From contig JAJYOH010000124.1 in NCBI GenBank assembly GCA_021796315.1, positions 1 to 11,863 on the forward strand: a DNA stretch of 11,863 nt. Reading direction: 5' to 3'. The notes under the pieces are model-generated. The model did not search any database. It had not been told where the DNA came from and saw only the letters and a program-made list of their open reading frames with translations. The position numbers were made by a program, and so were the translations under genes. This DNA comes from Chloroflexota bacterium. GTDB taxonomy: Bacteria; Chloroflexota; Anaerolineae; Anaerolineales; Villigracilaceae. Position 1 is the stretch's first letter. Every line of letters starts with the position of its first letter. Positions 5,572 to 11,848 of the stretch are shown here, in pieces.

Positions 5572-6708
5572 CTAAAAATCATTCTTCTGAAAAAACGGAA
5601 TTGCGAATTTTGAAATTGCCTTGATGATCTTCCACGGTCTTTGTCTGCTCGCGGGCAGATGTTGATGATACACCGCATTGTACTCAATCACCGATTTTCC
5701 GCCGCGCATCTTTTTGAATTTCCCAACGCCGCCGCTGGCATGTACCACCAGATTTTTTTGCAGACCTTCCTGCAATGTGACGAGAGTCAGTAAACGATAC
5801 AGGCCCTCTTCCTGTGGCAAAGTTGTGTCGTAACCAAATAAGGGCTGAGTCATCAATCCGTTGCGGACAAAAAATCCCATCACGCCATTTAATTTTCCAT
5901 CGCGTTTCAGTCCGCGCAAAAATAAAATTCCTTCGTCACGCGCCAGCTTCAAAAAATCTTCCGTGAACTGCGGATTGTAGTGTGAATATTTTTCGATGTA
6001 CAACATGTTGTAAAGTTCAACCGCGCGGCGAATTTCATCGTCGCCGAAATTTTTTCCATTCAAGATTTCATAGCCGTGATGTCTCAGCACGCGTGCATCT
6101 TCCTTGTATTGCCGCGTCTTTTTTGTATCGACCGGATTCATATACCAGACCTGCCGACTCAGCGCCAACTCGTATCCATTTTTTTGCAGGATGTCCGACA
6201 CGTGCGGATTGCGAAACTCGTCCACTGAACGGAAGACGATGGCGCGATCTGGAAACCATTTCGGCAGCGCTTCAGTCAGGACCTCGAGCTGGGTCGCCGT
6301 TATGGACGGATACAGATTCGTCGACAGCAGCCAGTTGTTGATGTAGACCACGCGGTCGAAGTCGGTGTGACGAAAATACCACGCCAGCGGATGCAGGATC
6401 AGCTTGATGAAAAACTCCGCCAGCGGATTTTTTAATCTTTCTACTTCCTCGAAGCCGCCATACGAAATGTAATGGCTGTACGGTGAACAAGTGTAGGTGT
6501 TCTCTGGATGAAAATCTGTAACTGAGATCGGAAGAATCACATCCTCGATTTTTGCGACCATCAATTCCGTGTTGTGAACGTTGCGAATATATTTTTGCGC
6601 GCCGTCACGCGTCATCGGCAAAAGATAACGGCGCGCATAATTTCCGTCCGGCGTGGACGGCCAATCGAGCGACGCAATATTTTCGCGCGTGAAAAGTTCG
6701 GCTTTCAT
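5572..6708 (-). CDS. FemAB/GNAT-fold acyltransferase-like protein
   Basis: This 378-aa protein is of no certain family. The second half resembles GNAT-fold peptidyl/acyl transferases of the FemAB/Acetyltransf_6 kind. A DGKLNGVMGFFV strand pair (270-281) is followed by a long helix (303-318) and a terminal HASGGVGKFKKMRGGK block (323-338), similar to the FKxxxGG motif of that group. The N-terminal half could be a second, degenerate GNAT repeat. Such enzymes move an acyl or aminoacyl group onto an amine. The start at 6708 was chosen because ATG there overlaps the TGA of the MBL gene (ATGA), while the extra upstream codons are arginine-rich and run over a GC hairpin. No Shine-Dalgarno is present, so translational coupling is likely. 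The end is 8 bp before the OleA-like gene. Confidence 0.68.
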   Translation of the reverse strand: MKAELFTRENIASLDWPSTPDGNYARRYLLPMTRDGAQKYIRNVHNTELMVAKIEDVILPISVTDFHPENTYTCSPYSHYISYGGFEEVERLKNPLAEFFIKLILHPLAWYFRHTDFDRVVYINNWLLSTNLYPSITATQLEVLTEALPKWFPDRAIVFRSVDEFRNPHVSDILQKNGYELALSRQVWYMNPVDTKKTRQYKEDARVLRHHGYEILNGKNFGDDEIRRAVELYNMLYIEKYSHYNPQFTEDFLKLARDEGILFLRGLKRDGKLNGVMGFFVRNGLMTQPLFGYDTTLPQEEGLYRLLTLVTLQEGLQKNLVVHASGGVGKFKKMRGGKSVIEYNAVYHQHLPASRQRPWKIIKAISKFAIPFFQKNDF

Positions 6709-7580
6709 TGTTTGCTCGCAACGCCGTCCCCGGCGTTGGGGTTCCCGCCGGGGACGGCGGAAAAAGCACGGATCGTCTCTTCGCAATGCGAAGGAATGAC
6801 ATGCACGCTTGGATGCTTCGACGAATATTCATGCAAGTTTGACAGGGTTTCGCGGTATGCAGTTGGGTCGGAGAAAAGCAGGTTCGCCAATTTATGCGGC
6901 GGACGATTTTCGGTTACAGCTTGTTTCAACCAGGCAGCATCGGCTACGAAGAAAAATATTTGATCAGTTTTATCGCGTGCGAACAAGCCCATTTGTCCGG
7001 TGGCGTGGCCGGGCAACTCGACCGCGATCAAAGATTCATCGCCGAGAATGTCAAAGCCGCGCGTGAAGGGAAAATATTCGGGCGGCAAAAGTTTTGCCTG
7101 GTTGAGGTCGATCGGGGCGGCGCGTGAGTCGAAGTCGCTGGGGATGAGTCCCGGCATGAAGGCGCGCGATAAAGCCTCACGTCCGCGAGCGAAGCGCACG
7201 GCCTGATACGCGTGCGGCAGATAGACGAATCGCGCACGGTCAAAATCTGCGAGTGCGGCAATGTGGTCCGCGTGAAAATGTGAAATAAAAATATGCGTGA
7301 TGTCTGACGGTTTGAAGTTTAAGGTCGAAAGTTGATTGACCGCCAAATCTTCTTCGCGCAACGTGACTGGTGTGAGCCAGCGATAAAAACGGTTTGGAAA
7401 ATTTTTGGTCTCGTCGAAAAAACGATACGAGTAACCGGTGTCGAAAAGCATCGCGCCGAAACGCGGATGCTCGAAGAGCGCGAACATGGCCGGAAAATGT
7501 ATGCCGCGCCAGCGCCCGCCCTGCAGGGCAAGATGTTCGGGGCAGGTGCAAAAGCCTGCGTTTAAAATTTTTATCTTCAT
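6705..7580 (-). CDS. Metallo-beta-lactamase-fold hydrolase, lactonase-like
   Basis: This 291-aa protein has a full MBL metal set: HFHADH (His101, His103, Asp105, His106), GHATGQ with His192, FVADAAW with Asp214, and IPSHCEE with His265. The overall pattern (LFDTGYS, large insert, ISHFHADH) is like AHL-lactonase and other MBL esterases or lactonases. It lies between the OleD-like and FemAB-like genes, where an OleB hydrolase might be expected, so a lactone or thioester is a reasonable but unproven substrate. The start at 7580 (MKIKIL) was chosen because the upstream extension MTFVSFVF is translated palindromic repeat. No Shine-Dalgarno is visible. The last ~14 residues are encoded by a GC-rich hairpin and look added. 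The stop overlaps the next start by four bases. Confidence 0.88.
   Translation of the reverse strand: MKIKILNAGFCTCPEHLALQGGRWRGIHFPAMFALFEHPRFGAMLFDTGYSYRFFDETKNFPNRFYRWLTPVTLREEDLAVNQLSTLNFKPSDITHIFISHFHADHIAALADFDRARFVYLPHAYQAVRFARGREALSRAFMPGLIPSDFDSRAAPIDLNQAKLLPPEYFPFTRGFDILGDESLIAVELPGHATGQMGLFARDKTDQIFFFVADAAWLKQAVTENRPPHKLANLLFSDPTAYRETLSNLHEYSSKHPSVHVIPSHCEETIRAFSAVPGGNPNAGDGVASKQ
6722..6759. repeat. Perfect GC-rich hairpin inside the 3' end of the MBL gene
   Basis: Bases 6722-6735 (CGCCGTCCCCGGCG) and 6746-6759 are exact reverse complements: a 14-bp stem with a 10-nt loop. It encodes the Pro-Gly-Gly-Asn-Pro-Asn-Ala-Gly-Asp-Gly tail. It ends 14 nt before the start of the next gene on the transcribed strand, so it could block read-in ribosomes or RNA polymerase at this coupled junction. 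Confidence 0.8.
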
Positions 7581-7588
7581 AATTTTTT

Positions 7589-7661
7589 TAAACACGAAGG
7601 ACACAAAGGTCACGAAGGAAGATATTTAAAAACTTTGTGTCCTTCGTGTCCTTCGTGTTTA
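7589..7661. repeat. Palindromic intergenic repeat B (CACGAAGGACACAAAGG type)
   Basis: The left arm TAAACACGAAGGACACAAAG pairs almost completely with the right arm ending CTTCGTGTTTA. The centre is AT-rich near 7625-7632. It fills the 78-bp gap between the OleD-like and MBL genes, and its outer edge provides the TAA of the OleD-like gene (7659-7661). Confidence 0.85.
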
Positions 7662-8645
7662 TTTTTTTGCCTTCCACCATTTTACAAATTCTTCAAACCC
7701 ATCCTCGATGGAAACGCGCGGTTGATAGCCGAGATCTTTTTTCGCGGCGCTGATATCGAGCGTGGTGCTGATGGAAATCATCGCCACGCTATAACGAGTC
7801 AACGGCGGCTCAGGCTGGCCGGGTAATAATTTGTAAACAAATTCCATCGTGCCCGCGACTGTATCAACAAACGGATAAGGAAGTCGTTGCGTTGGGAATT
7901 TGAGATCGAGCCTTTCGCAAAGTTTTTCGATCATGCTCCACATGCGGATTGGCTCGCCATTGGTGATGTTATATTTTTTACCGAGAGTTTCTTTTGGAGA
8001 TTCGGCGCACAACAAAAGCGCATCCACCACATTTTCAACGTAGGAAAGGTCGGCCACATTTTGTCCATCGCCGATGACGCGCAAAATGCCGCGCTGCAAA
8101 CGGTCGATCAGGCGCGGAAGAATCGTCCGGTCGCCGGGGCCGAAGATGGCGCGCGGACGAATCGTGACGGCGGGCAATCCGTCGGCGAAGGCTTTGTCCA
8201 CTTCATCCTCGGCGAGTCGCTTCGTGCGCGCATATTCTGTGACAGGCTTGGGCAGTGGGTCGCTTTCCTTGACGTTGATGCGCGGCTCAAAGCCAAAATA
8301 AATGCTCGGGGTGGAAACGTGCACCAATCTTTTTACGCGATATTCCTGACAGCCGCGAATGACATTTTGCGTGCCGAGCACGTTGCTGTTGTAAAAAACT
8401 TCGGCGCGTCCCCAGTCCGAGGCCAGCGCGCCGGAATGAAAAACAATGTCCTGATCTTTGCAGGCGTTGAGAATGGCTTGCGAATCTTCGAGATTTGCCT
8501 GAACTGCGTGAATCCCCTGCGCTTCGAGTTTTTTTAACTCAGACGAATTGCGTCCAAGCGCGGTCACATCCCAATCCATTAATTTGAGTCGGCGCGCCAA
8601 TGCGCCGCCGAGAAAACCTGTCGCACCTGTGATGAGGGCTTTCAT
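7659..8645 (-). CDS. oleD: OleD-like NAD(P)-dependent 2-alkyl-3-ketoacid reductase (extended SDR)
   Basis: This 328-aa extended short-chain dehydrogenase has the cofactor loop TGATGFLGG (6-14), Ser111/Thr112 before the catalytic Tyr138-x3-Lys142 (YARTK), and a C-terminal substrate domain of the 3-beta-hydroxysteroid dehydrogenase/epimerase type. In olefin pathways OleD reduces the keto group of OleA's product to a 2-alkyl-3-hydroxyacid. The assignment rests on similarity plus the OleC-like gene directly upstream (45-bp gap). Taken alone it could be another NAD-dependent epimerase or dehydrogenase. The start at 8645 is supported by AAGGA five bases upstream. The 13 extra N-terminal codons possible before it (MRTLRASRLEKEK) derive partly from repeat C and were excluded. 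Confidence 0.82.
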   Translation of the reverse strand: MKALITGATGFLGGALARRLKLMDWDVTALGRNSSELKKLEAQGIHAVQANLEDSQAILNACKDQDIVFHSGALASDWGRAEVFYNSNVLGTQNVIRGCQEYRVKRLVHVSTPSIYFGFEPRINVKESDPLPKPVTEYARTKRLAEDEVDKAFADGLPAVTIRPRAIFGPGDRTILPRLIDRLQRGILRVIGDGQNVADLSYVENVVDALLLCAESPKETLGKKYNITNGEPIRMWSMIEKLCERLDLKFPTQRLPYPFVDTVAGTMEFVYKLLPGQPEPPLTRYSVAMISISTTLDISAAKKDLGYQPRVSIEDGFEEFVKWWKAKK

Positions 8646-8658
8646 CTTTTCCTTTTCC

Positions 8659-8729
8659 AACCGCGAAGCGCGCAAAGTCCGCAAAGAATTTTAAAGTTTT
8701 TCTTCGCGTTCCTGGCGGTCTTTGCGGTT
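8659..8729. repeat. Palindromic repeat C, overlapping the 3' end of the OleC-like gene
   Basis: Left arm AACCGCGAAGCGCGCAAAG and right arm CTTTGCGGTT with CTTCGCG blocks form an imperfect palindrome of the same type as element A. The right arm encodes the last dozen residues of the OleC-like protein. The stop codon (8691-8693) lies in the central loop. Confidence 0.82.
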
Positions 8730-10340
8730 GATTTTCTGCGTGATGATGGTTAATTTCTCGCGGATGATCTTTGAATTATGTCTCACGTCTGTTGGAAATT
8801 TTTTCATAAATAGAAAAGTTTTTATTTGTGAAGCCTGCGGATGATTCTTTGCAAGTGCGGATAATTCTTCCTTGATTTTTTCTTTGTCGGCATGGCGTGA
8901 ATCTTTTTCAAGTTCGATCCATAAAACCGGCTCACCATTCACGCCTGCCAGCGCCGTGCGATAAACAAGCGGGTGCGCGTTGAAAATTCCTTCGATACAT
9001 TCGGTGAAAAAAGTTTCATCGCCCACCATCACGCGATGCGATTTGCGTCCGCAATACCACAAGCGCCCGGCTTCATCAAAATATCCAACGTCGCCCATGC
9101 GGTGGATAATTTTTTCGCCATCGCAAATTTTCGACAGCCGATTTTTTTCCTCGTCGCCGACATATTTTTCCGTGACTGCACATCCGCTGACCGTGATCTC
9201 GCCGATTTCATTCATCGGCAGAATCAAACTGTCGTCCCATTTTTGAATCGCCGAATCGCTGGTGCGAATAATGCGAACTTCCGCCCCATCGACGGGCTGG
9301 CCAATACACACGCCCGCGCCTCTCTCGGACTTGAAGCGGGTCTCGTTTAATATTTCCTGGCTGTCGATGACGGTCACTGGCAAAGTTTCGGTCGCGCCGT
9401 AGACGCCGAATAACTTTGAATCTTCAGGGATGACTTTTCTAAAATCCTCCAATACTTGAACTGGCGCTGGGGCGCCCGCCGTGATAACACGTTTTAGGCT
9501 GGTAAATTTTTTCTGATGTTTAACTCCATAAGTTGCTAATCTATCCAGTACGATGGGCGAAGCAAACATGTTGTTGACGTTGAATTTGTTTGCAGCGGCG
9601 GATATTTTTTCAGGATTAATTTTTGCGGGCGGCGGAAATTTTATATCGGGAATAATCGCTGTCACACCGAGCAGGCAATCGATCAGTGCAAATAATGGAA
9701 ATGCAGGCAGGTCGATTTCGTCAGTACTGATGCTGAATGTTCGTGCGAGCATGTCGAGCTGGGCCGCAAAATTTTTGTGGGTGTAGATCGCACCTTTGGG
9801 CAGACCGGTGCTTCCGCTGGTGTAAATGATGGCGGCGGTGGTGGAAGGATGAGAGATGAAGGGGTCGCCCTGAGCTTGTCGAAGGGATGAAGGATGAAAC
9901 TCCGAATTGCGTTTTGCGATTTGCGAAAGCTGGGCGATGGATGTGTTGACTTTTATTGTTTCTTTTCCCCAGCCGAATAAAATACGGATCGCATGTGTCA
10001 ACGAATTGCCGATAAAAATTTCCGGCTTGGATTCTTTGAAACATTCCGTCACATTTTGCAGACCGATGGCCGGGTCAACGATGATGGGCACGATGCCGGT
10101 TTTCAGCAAGGCAAAAGCCAGCGCGAAGAATTCGACGGACGGTGGAACCATCAGCGCGGCATGAGTTCCGGGAGCGAGGCGCAAAGCCCGAAGTCCAAGT
10201 GCGAGGCGGTTTGTTTTATCCAAAAGATTTTTAAAGGTGGTCGTGTCCCACTGGGAATCTTTTCGATAAAAAACGAACGCGGCCTTGTCTGGAAATTTTG
10301 CCGCGTTCTCGTCGAGTCGATTCGCTAAATGATCCGTCAT
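8691..10340 (-). CDS. oleC: OleC-like AMP-forming beta-lactone synthetase / fatty acyl ligase
   Basis: This 549-aa protein is a member of the ANL superfamily. It has the P-loop YTSGSTGLPKG (173-183), A5 motif YGATETLPV (314-322), adenylate-binding Asp417 in HRMGDVGY, hinge GRK (431-433) and the C-terminal lysine Lys524 in HNSKIIREKL. The YGATE-LPV and RHNSKI blocks fit OleC, which converts a 2-alkyl-3-hydroxyacid to a beta-lactone with ATP. A plain acyl-CoA ligase is the alternative. Two oddities are visible. Residues about 150-165 carry an in-frame copy of a dispersed repeat (SSLRQAQGD). The C-terminus after Lys524 (INRKDRQEREEKL) is translated palindromic repeat. No Shine-Dalgarno precedes the ATG. 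A TAAAAT six bases upstream, overlapping the preceding stop, could give a leaderless transcript. It lies 12 bp after the GNAT remnant. Confidence 0.88.
   Translation of the reverse strand: MTDHLANRLDENAAKFPDKAAFVFYRKDSQWDTTTFKNLLDKTNRLALGLRALRLAPGTHAALMVPPSVEFFALAFALLKTGIVPIIVDPAIGLQNVTECFKESKPEIFIGNSLTHAIRILFGWGKETIKVNTSIAQLSQIAKRNSEFHPSSLRQAQGDPFISHPSTTAAIIYTSGSTGLPKGAIYTHKNFAAQLDMLARTFSISTDEIDLPAFPLFALIDCLLGVTAIIPDIKFPPPAKINPEKISAAANKFNVNNMFASPIVLDRLATYGVKHQKKFTSLKRVITAGAPAPVQVLEDFRKVIPEDSKLFGVYGATETLPVTVIDSQEILNETRFKSERGAGVCIGQPVDGAEVRIIRTSDSAIQKWDDSLILPMNEIGEITVSGCAVTEKYVGDEEKNRLSKICDGEKIIHRMGDVGYFDEAGRLWYCGRKSHRVMVGDETFFTECIEGIFNAHPLVYRTALAGVNGEPVLWIELEKDSRHADKEKIKEELSALAKNHPQASQIKTFLFMKKFPTDVRHNSKIIREKLTIITQKINRKDRQEREEKL
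9868..9886. repeat. Dispersed short repeat captured in the OleC-like coding region
   Basis: CCCTGAGCTTGTCGAAGGG is the core of a short imperfect palindrome often found between genes in environmental bacteria. Here it is read in frame as Leu-Arg-Gln-Ala-Gln-Gly. It lies in a linker eight residues before the P-loop strand, where an insertion could be tolerated. Confidence 0.65.
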
Positions 10341-10346
10341 GCGGAA

Positions 10347-10352
10347 ATTTTA
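10347..10352 (-). promoter_or_regulatory. Candidate internal -10 box before the OleC-like gene
   Basis: The minus strand reads TGATAAAAT, ending six bases before the ATG, so a transcript starting at normal distance would be leaderless. No convincing -35 is seen. The motif resembles the GGTAAAAT boxes before the tRNAs. Confidence 0.35.
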
Positions 10353-10641
10353 TCACGCCGACAAATCGCGATATTCGGGATGCCGCCGAATGTAAGCCGC
10401 GACGAACGGACAGGCAGGAATCACCTTCAATGAATTTTCGCGCGCGTAATCGAGGCCAGCTTTGGCGAGCAGGCCGCCGATGCCCTGGCCTTCCCACGAG
10501 CGGAACTTCAACATGATAAAACGTGATGACGTTTCCGTTTAGTCGATATTGCGAAACGGCGATGAGATCGTCAATACGAATCTCAAAACGATTCTCTGAA
10601 GTATTTTGAACAACACTTAATTTTTGTGTATCGATTTGCAT
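10353..10641 (-). pseudogene. Small GNAT acetyltransferase (YjdJ/COG2388 type), frameshifted
   Basis: Codons from the ATG at 10641 give a typical start (47 residues ending NVITFYHVEVP). The remaining conserved half, SWEGQGIGGLLAKAGLDYAR to CPFVAAYIRRHPEY, continues in another frame and stops at 10353. The two halves make a 95-aa protein of usual family length. The frame changes near 10498-10505, by one extra or two missing bases. EGQGIG is the acetyl-CoA loop. Without correction the first frame runs on to 10231 into the OleC-like gene as nonsense. Either the gene is broken or the assembly has an error. The family is a minimal GNAT of poorly known substrate. It starts 3 bp after the ureohydrolase stop, so the two are one operon. 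Confidence 0.82.
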
Positions 10642-10644
10642 TTT

Positions 10645-11541
10645 TTATTTTTGTTTCCCGCGGGTGATGACCGCGATAAATTCCATGATGACGCGAAGCG
10701 CGGCAAAGACGGTCGCTTCAGAGGGATCGAGCGGCGGAGCGACTTCGACCACGTCGAGGCCAACGAGCGGCAGACCTTGCAATGATTTGATGAGTGTGAT
10801 GACTTCACGCGAGGTCAAGCCGCCAGCTTCGGGAATGCCGGTGCCGGGCGCGAAGGCCGGGTCGAGGCAATCGATGTCGAGCGAGATGTGAACCGCGTCG
10901 CACCTTGCAAGAATTTGACGCACCTTCGCCGCGATTTCTTTCATGCCATGTTCGGCTACATCGGCGGCGGTGAAAACATTCAAGCCGCTATTTTCTATTA
11001 AATCAATTTCCTGATCTTCCCACGAACGCAAGCCAACCATGCAAATATCTTCGGCGTTGATTCCAAATTCCATGCCGCGCCGAAGGACACATGCGTGTGA
11101 AAGTTTCGAGCCGTTGAAATCATCGCACAGGTCGGGATGTGCATCGACCCACAAGACGCCGAGACGCTTATTTTTGAATCGTTCACGCTGCCCCTGGAAA
11201 ATTGGAATGGTCACGGAATGATCGCCGCCAAGCAGAATGGGGATGTTTGGGAGAGTCGCAACTTTTTTATAAATCGATTCAAAATCTGATTCGGGATTTT
11301 GAATTTTGATATCGCCCAAGTCGCAGACTTTTATAGCGGCGAGGCGCGTGCGATCTTCGCTGAACGGCGTCAGATGTTGCGACCAGAAACGGATTCGCTC
11401 CGGGCCTTGTGCCGCGCCTGTGCGCGCGCTTGCCAGATCGTCGAACGGGAGGCCGATAAACGAGAAATCTGTTTCAGCCGGGGAAAGATCCGGGCGGGCG
11501 AGGTCAGCCCAAAGTCCGTGAGTTGCGGCGGGATCAGTCAT
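10645..11541 (-). CDS. speB: Agmatinase-like ureohydrolase
   Basis: This 298-aa ureohydrolase (arginase/agmatinase fold) has all manganese ligands: His108 in GGDHS, Asp133, His135 and Asp137 in DAHPD, and Asp222 and Asp224 in SLDIDCLDP. SHACVLRR (148-155) is in the usual agmatinase position. Agmatinase splits agmatine to putrescine and urea. Guanidinobutyrase, guanidinopropionase or related ureohydrolases share these motifs, so the symbol is tentative. The start at 11541 is supported by AAGGAG five bases upstream. The 35 possible codons before it run across the promoter region and were rejected. It is the first gene of the minus-strand block and is followed after 3 bp by the GNAT remnant. Its promoter carries an exact dyad over the ribosome-binding site. 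Confidence 0.82.
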   Translation of the reverse strand: MTDPAATHGLWADLARPDLSPAETDFSFIGLPFDDLASARTGAAQGPERIRFWSQHLTPFSEDRTRLAAIKVCDLGDIKIQNPESDFESIYKKVATLPNIPILLGGDHSVTIPIFQGQRERFKNKRLGVLWVDAHPDLCDDFNGSKLSHACVLRRGMEFGINAEDICMVGLRSWEDQEIDLIENSGLNVFTAADVAEHGMKEIAAKVRQILARCDAVHISLDIDCLDPAFAPGTGIPEAGGLTSREVITLIKSLQGLPLVGLDVVEVAPPLDPSEATVFAALRVIMEFIAVITRGKQK

Positions 11542-11549
11542 GTTCGCTC

Positions 11550-11572
11550 CTTGAAAAATTTTCAAGATTGTA
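11550..11572 (-). promoter_or_regulatory. Promoter -10 box and operator-like dyad of the ureohydrolase gene
   Basis: The minus strand has GGTACAAT (-10, TACAAT at 11567-11572). It is followed directly by an exact 17-bp palindrome, CTTGAAAAATTTTCAAG (11550-11566), whose inner end overlaps the AAGGAG ribosome-binding site. A dyad at the transcription start is a common repressor position. No regulator gene is in the window and no clear -35 is visible. Confidence 0.5.
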
Positions 11573-11631
11573 CCTGATGAAGAGACATGATGCCGTAGAA
11601 GTTTTTCATCCAATAACTTGTGTAAAAAATC

Positions 11632-11731
11632 AGCCACGAATTTCACTAATTTTCACGAAGACGCCCAACCTTTAAAGCTGGGCGTCTTTTCAACATTTAA
11701 AAATTCGTGCAATCCGTGTGAATTCGTGGCT
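11632..11731. repeat. Palindromic repeat D with a nested hairpin at its apex
   Basis: Outer arms AGCCACGAATT and AATTCGTGGCT (11632-11731) are exact at the ends and imperfect inwards. At the centre AAGACGCCCA (11658-11667) pairs exactly with TGGGCGTCTT (11679-11688), followed by TT, like a terminator reading rightwards. Confidence 0.78.
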
Positions 11732-11770
11732 AAGCACCTAACTCGGACAAGCCGAAACCAAAGAGGCTCA

Positions 11771-11848
11771 CCGCGAAGACCGCTAAGATCGCTAAGTTAA
11801 AAAGGTTTTCTTTGCGTGCTAAGCCCTGCGTTTTTTCAGGGTCGCGGT
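11771..11848. repeat. Palindromic repeat E (CGCGAAGACCGCTAAG type)
   Basis: ACCGCGA at 11771-11777 pairs with TCGCGGT at 11842-11848. The inner arms are only partly complementary, and a small hairpin CCCTG/CAGGG (11824-11841) sits in the right arm. It belongs to the same broad type as A and C, but is more decayed. Confidence 0.6.

Noticed and set aside
6709..6786. Longer N-terminus for the FemAB-like protein
   Set aside because: It is arginine-rich, runs across the GC hairpin and the MBL coding region, and lacks a ribosome-binding site. The ATGA overlap is the better start.
7581..7613. Longer N-terminus for the MBL hydrolase
   Set aside because: The extra residues are the translation of palindromic repeat B.
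7887..8537. 216-aa open frame on the + strand
   Set aside because: It is antisense to the OleD-like gene, whose motifs are clear. No family likeness or start signal is seen.
10231..10641. A 136-aa protein as a real gene product
   Set aside because: Only the first 47 residues match the GNAT family. The rest is the out-of-frame continuation overlapping the OleC-like gene.
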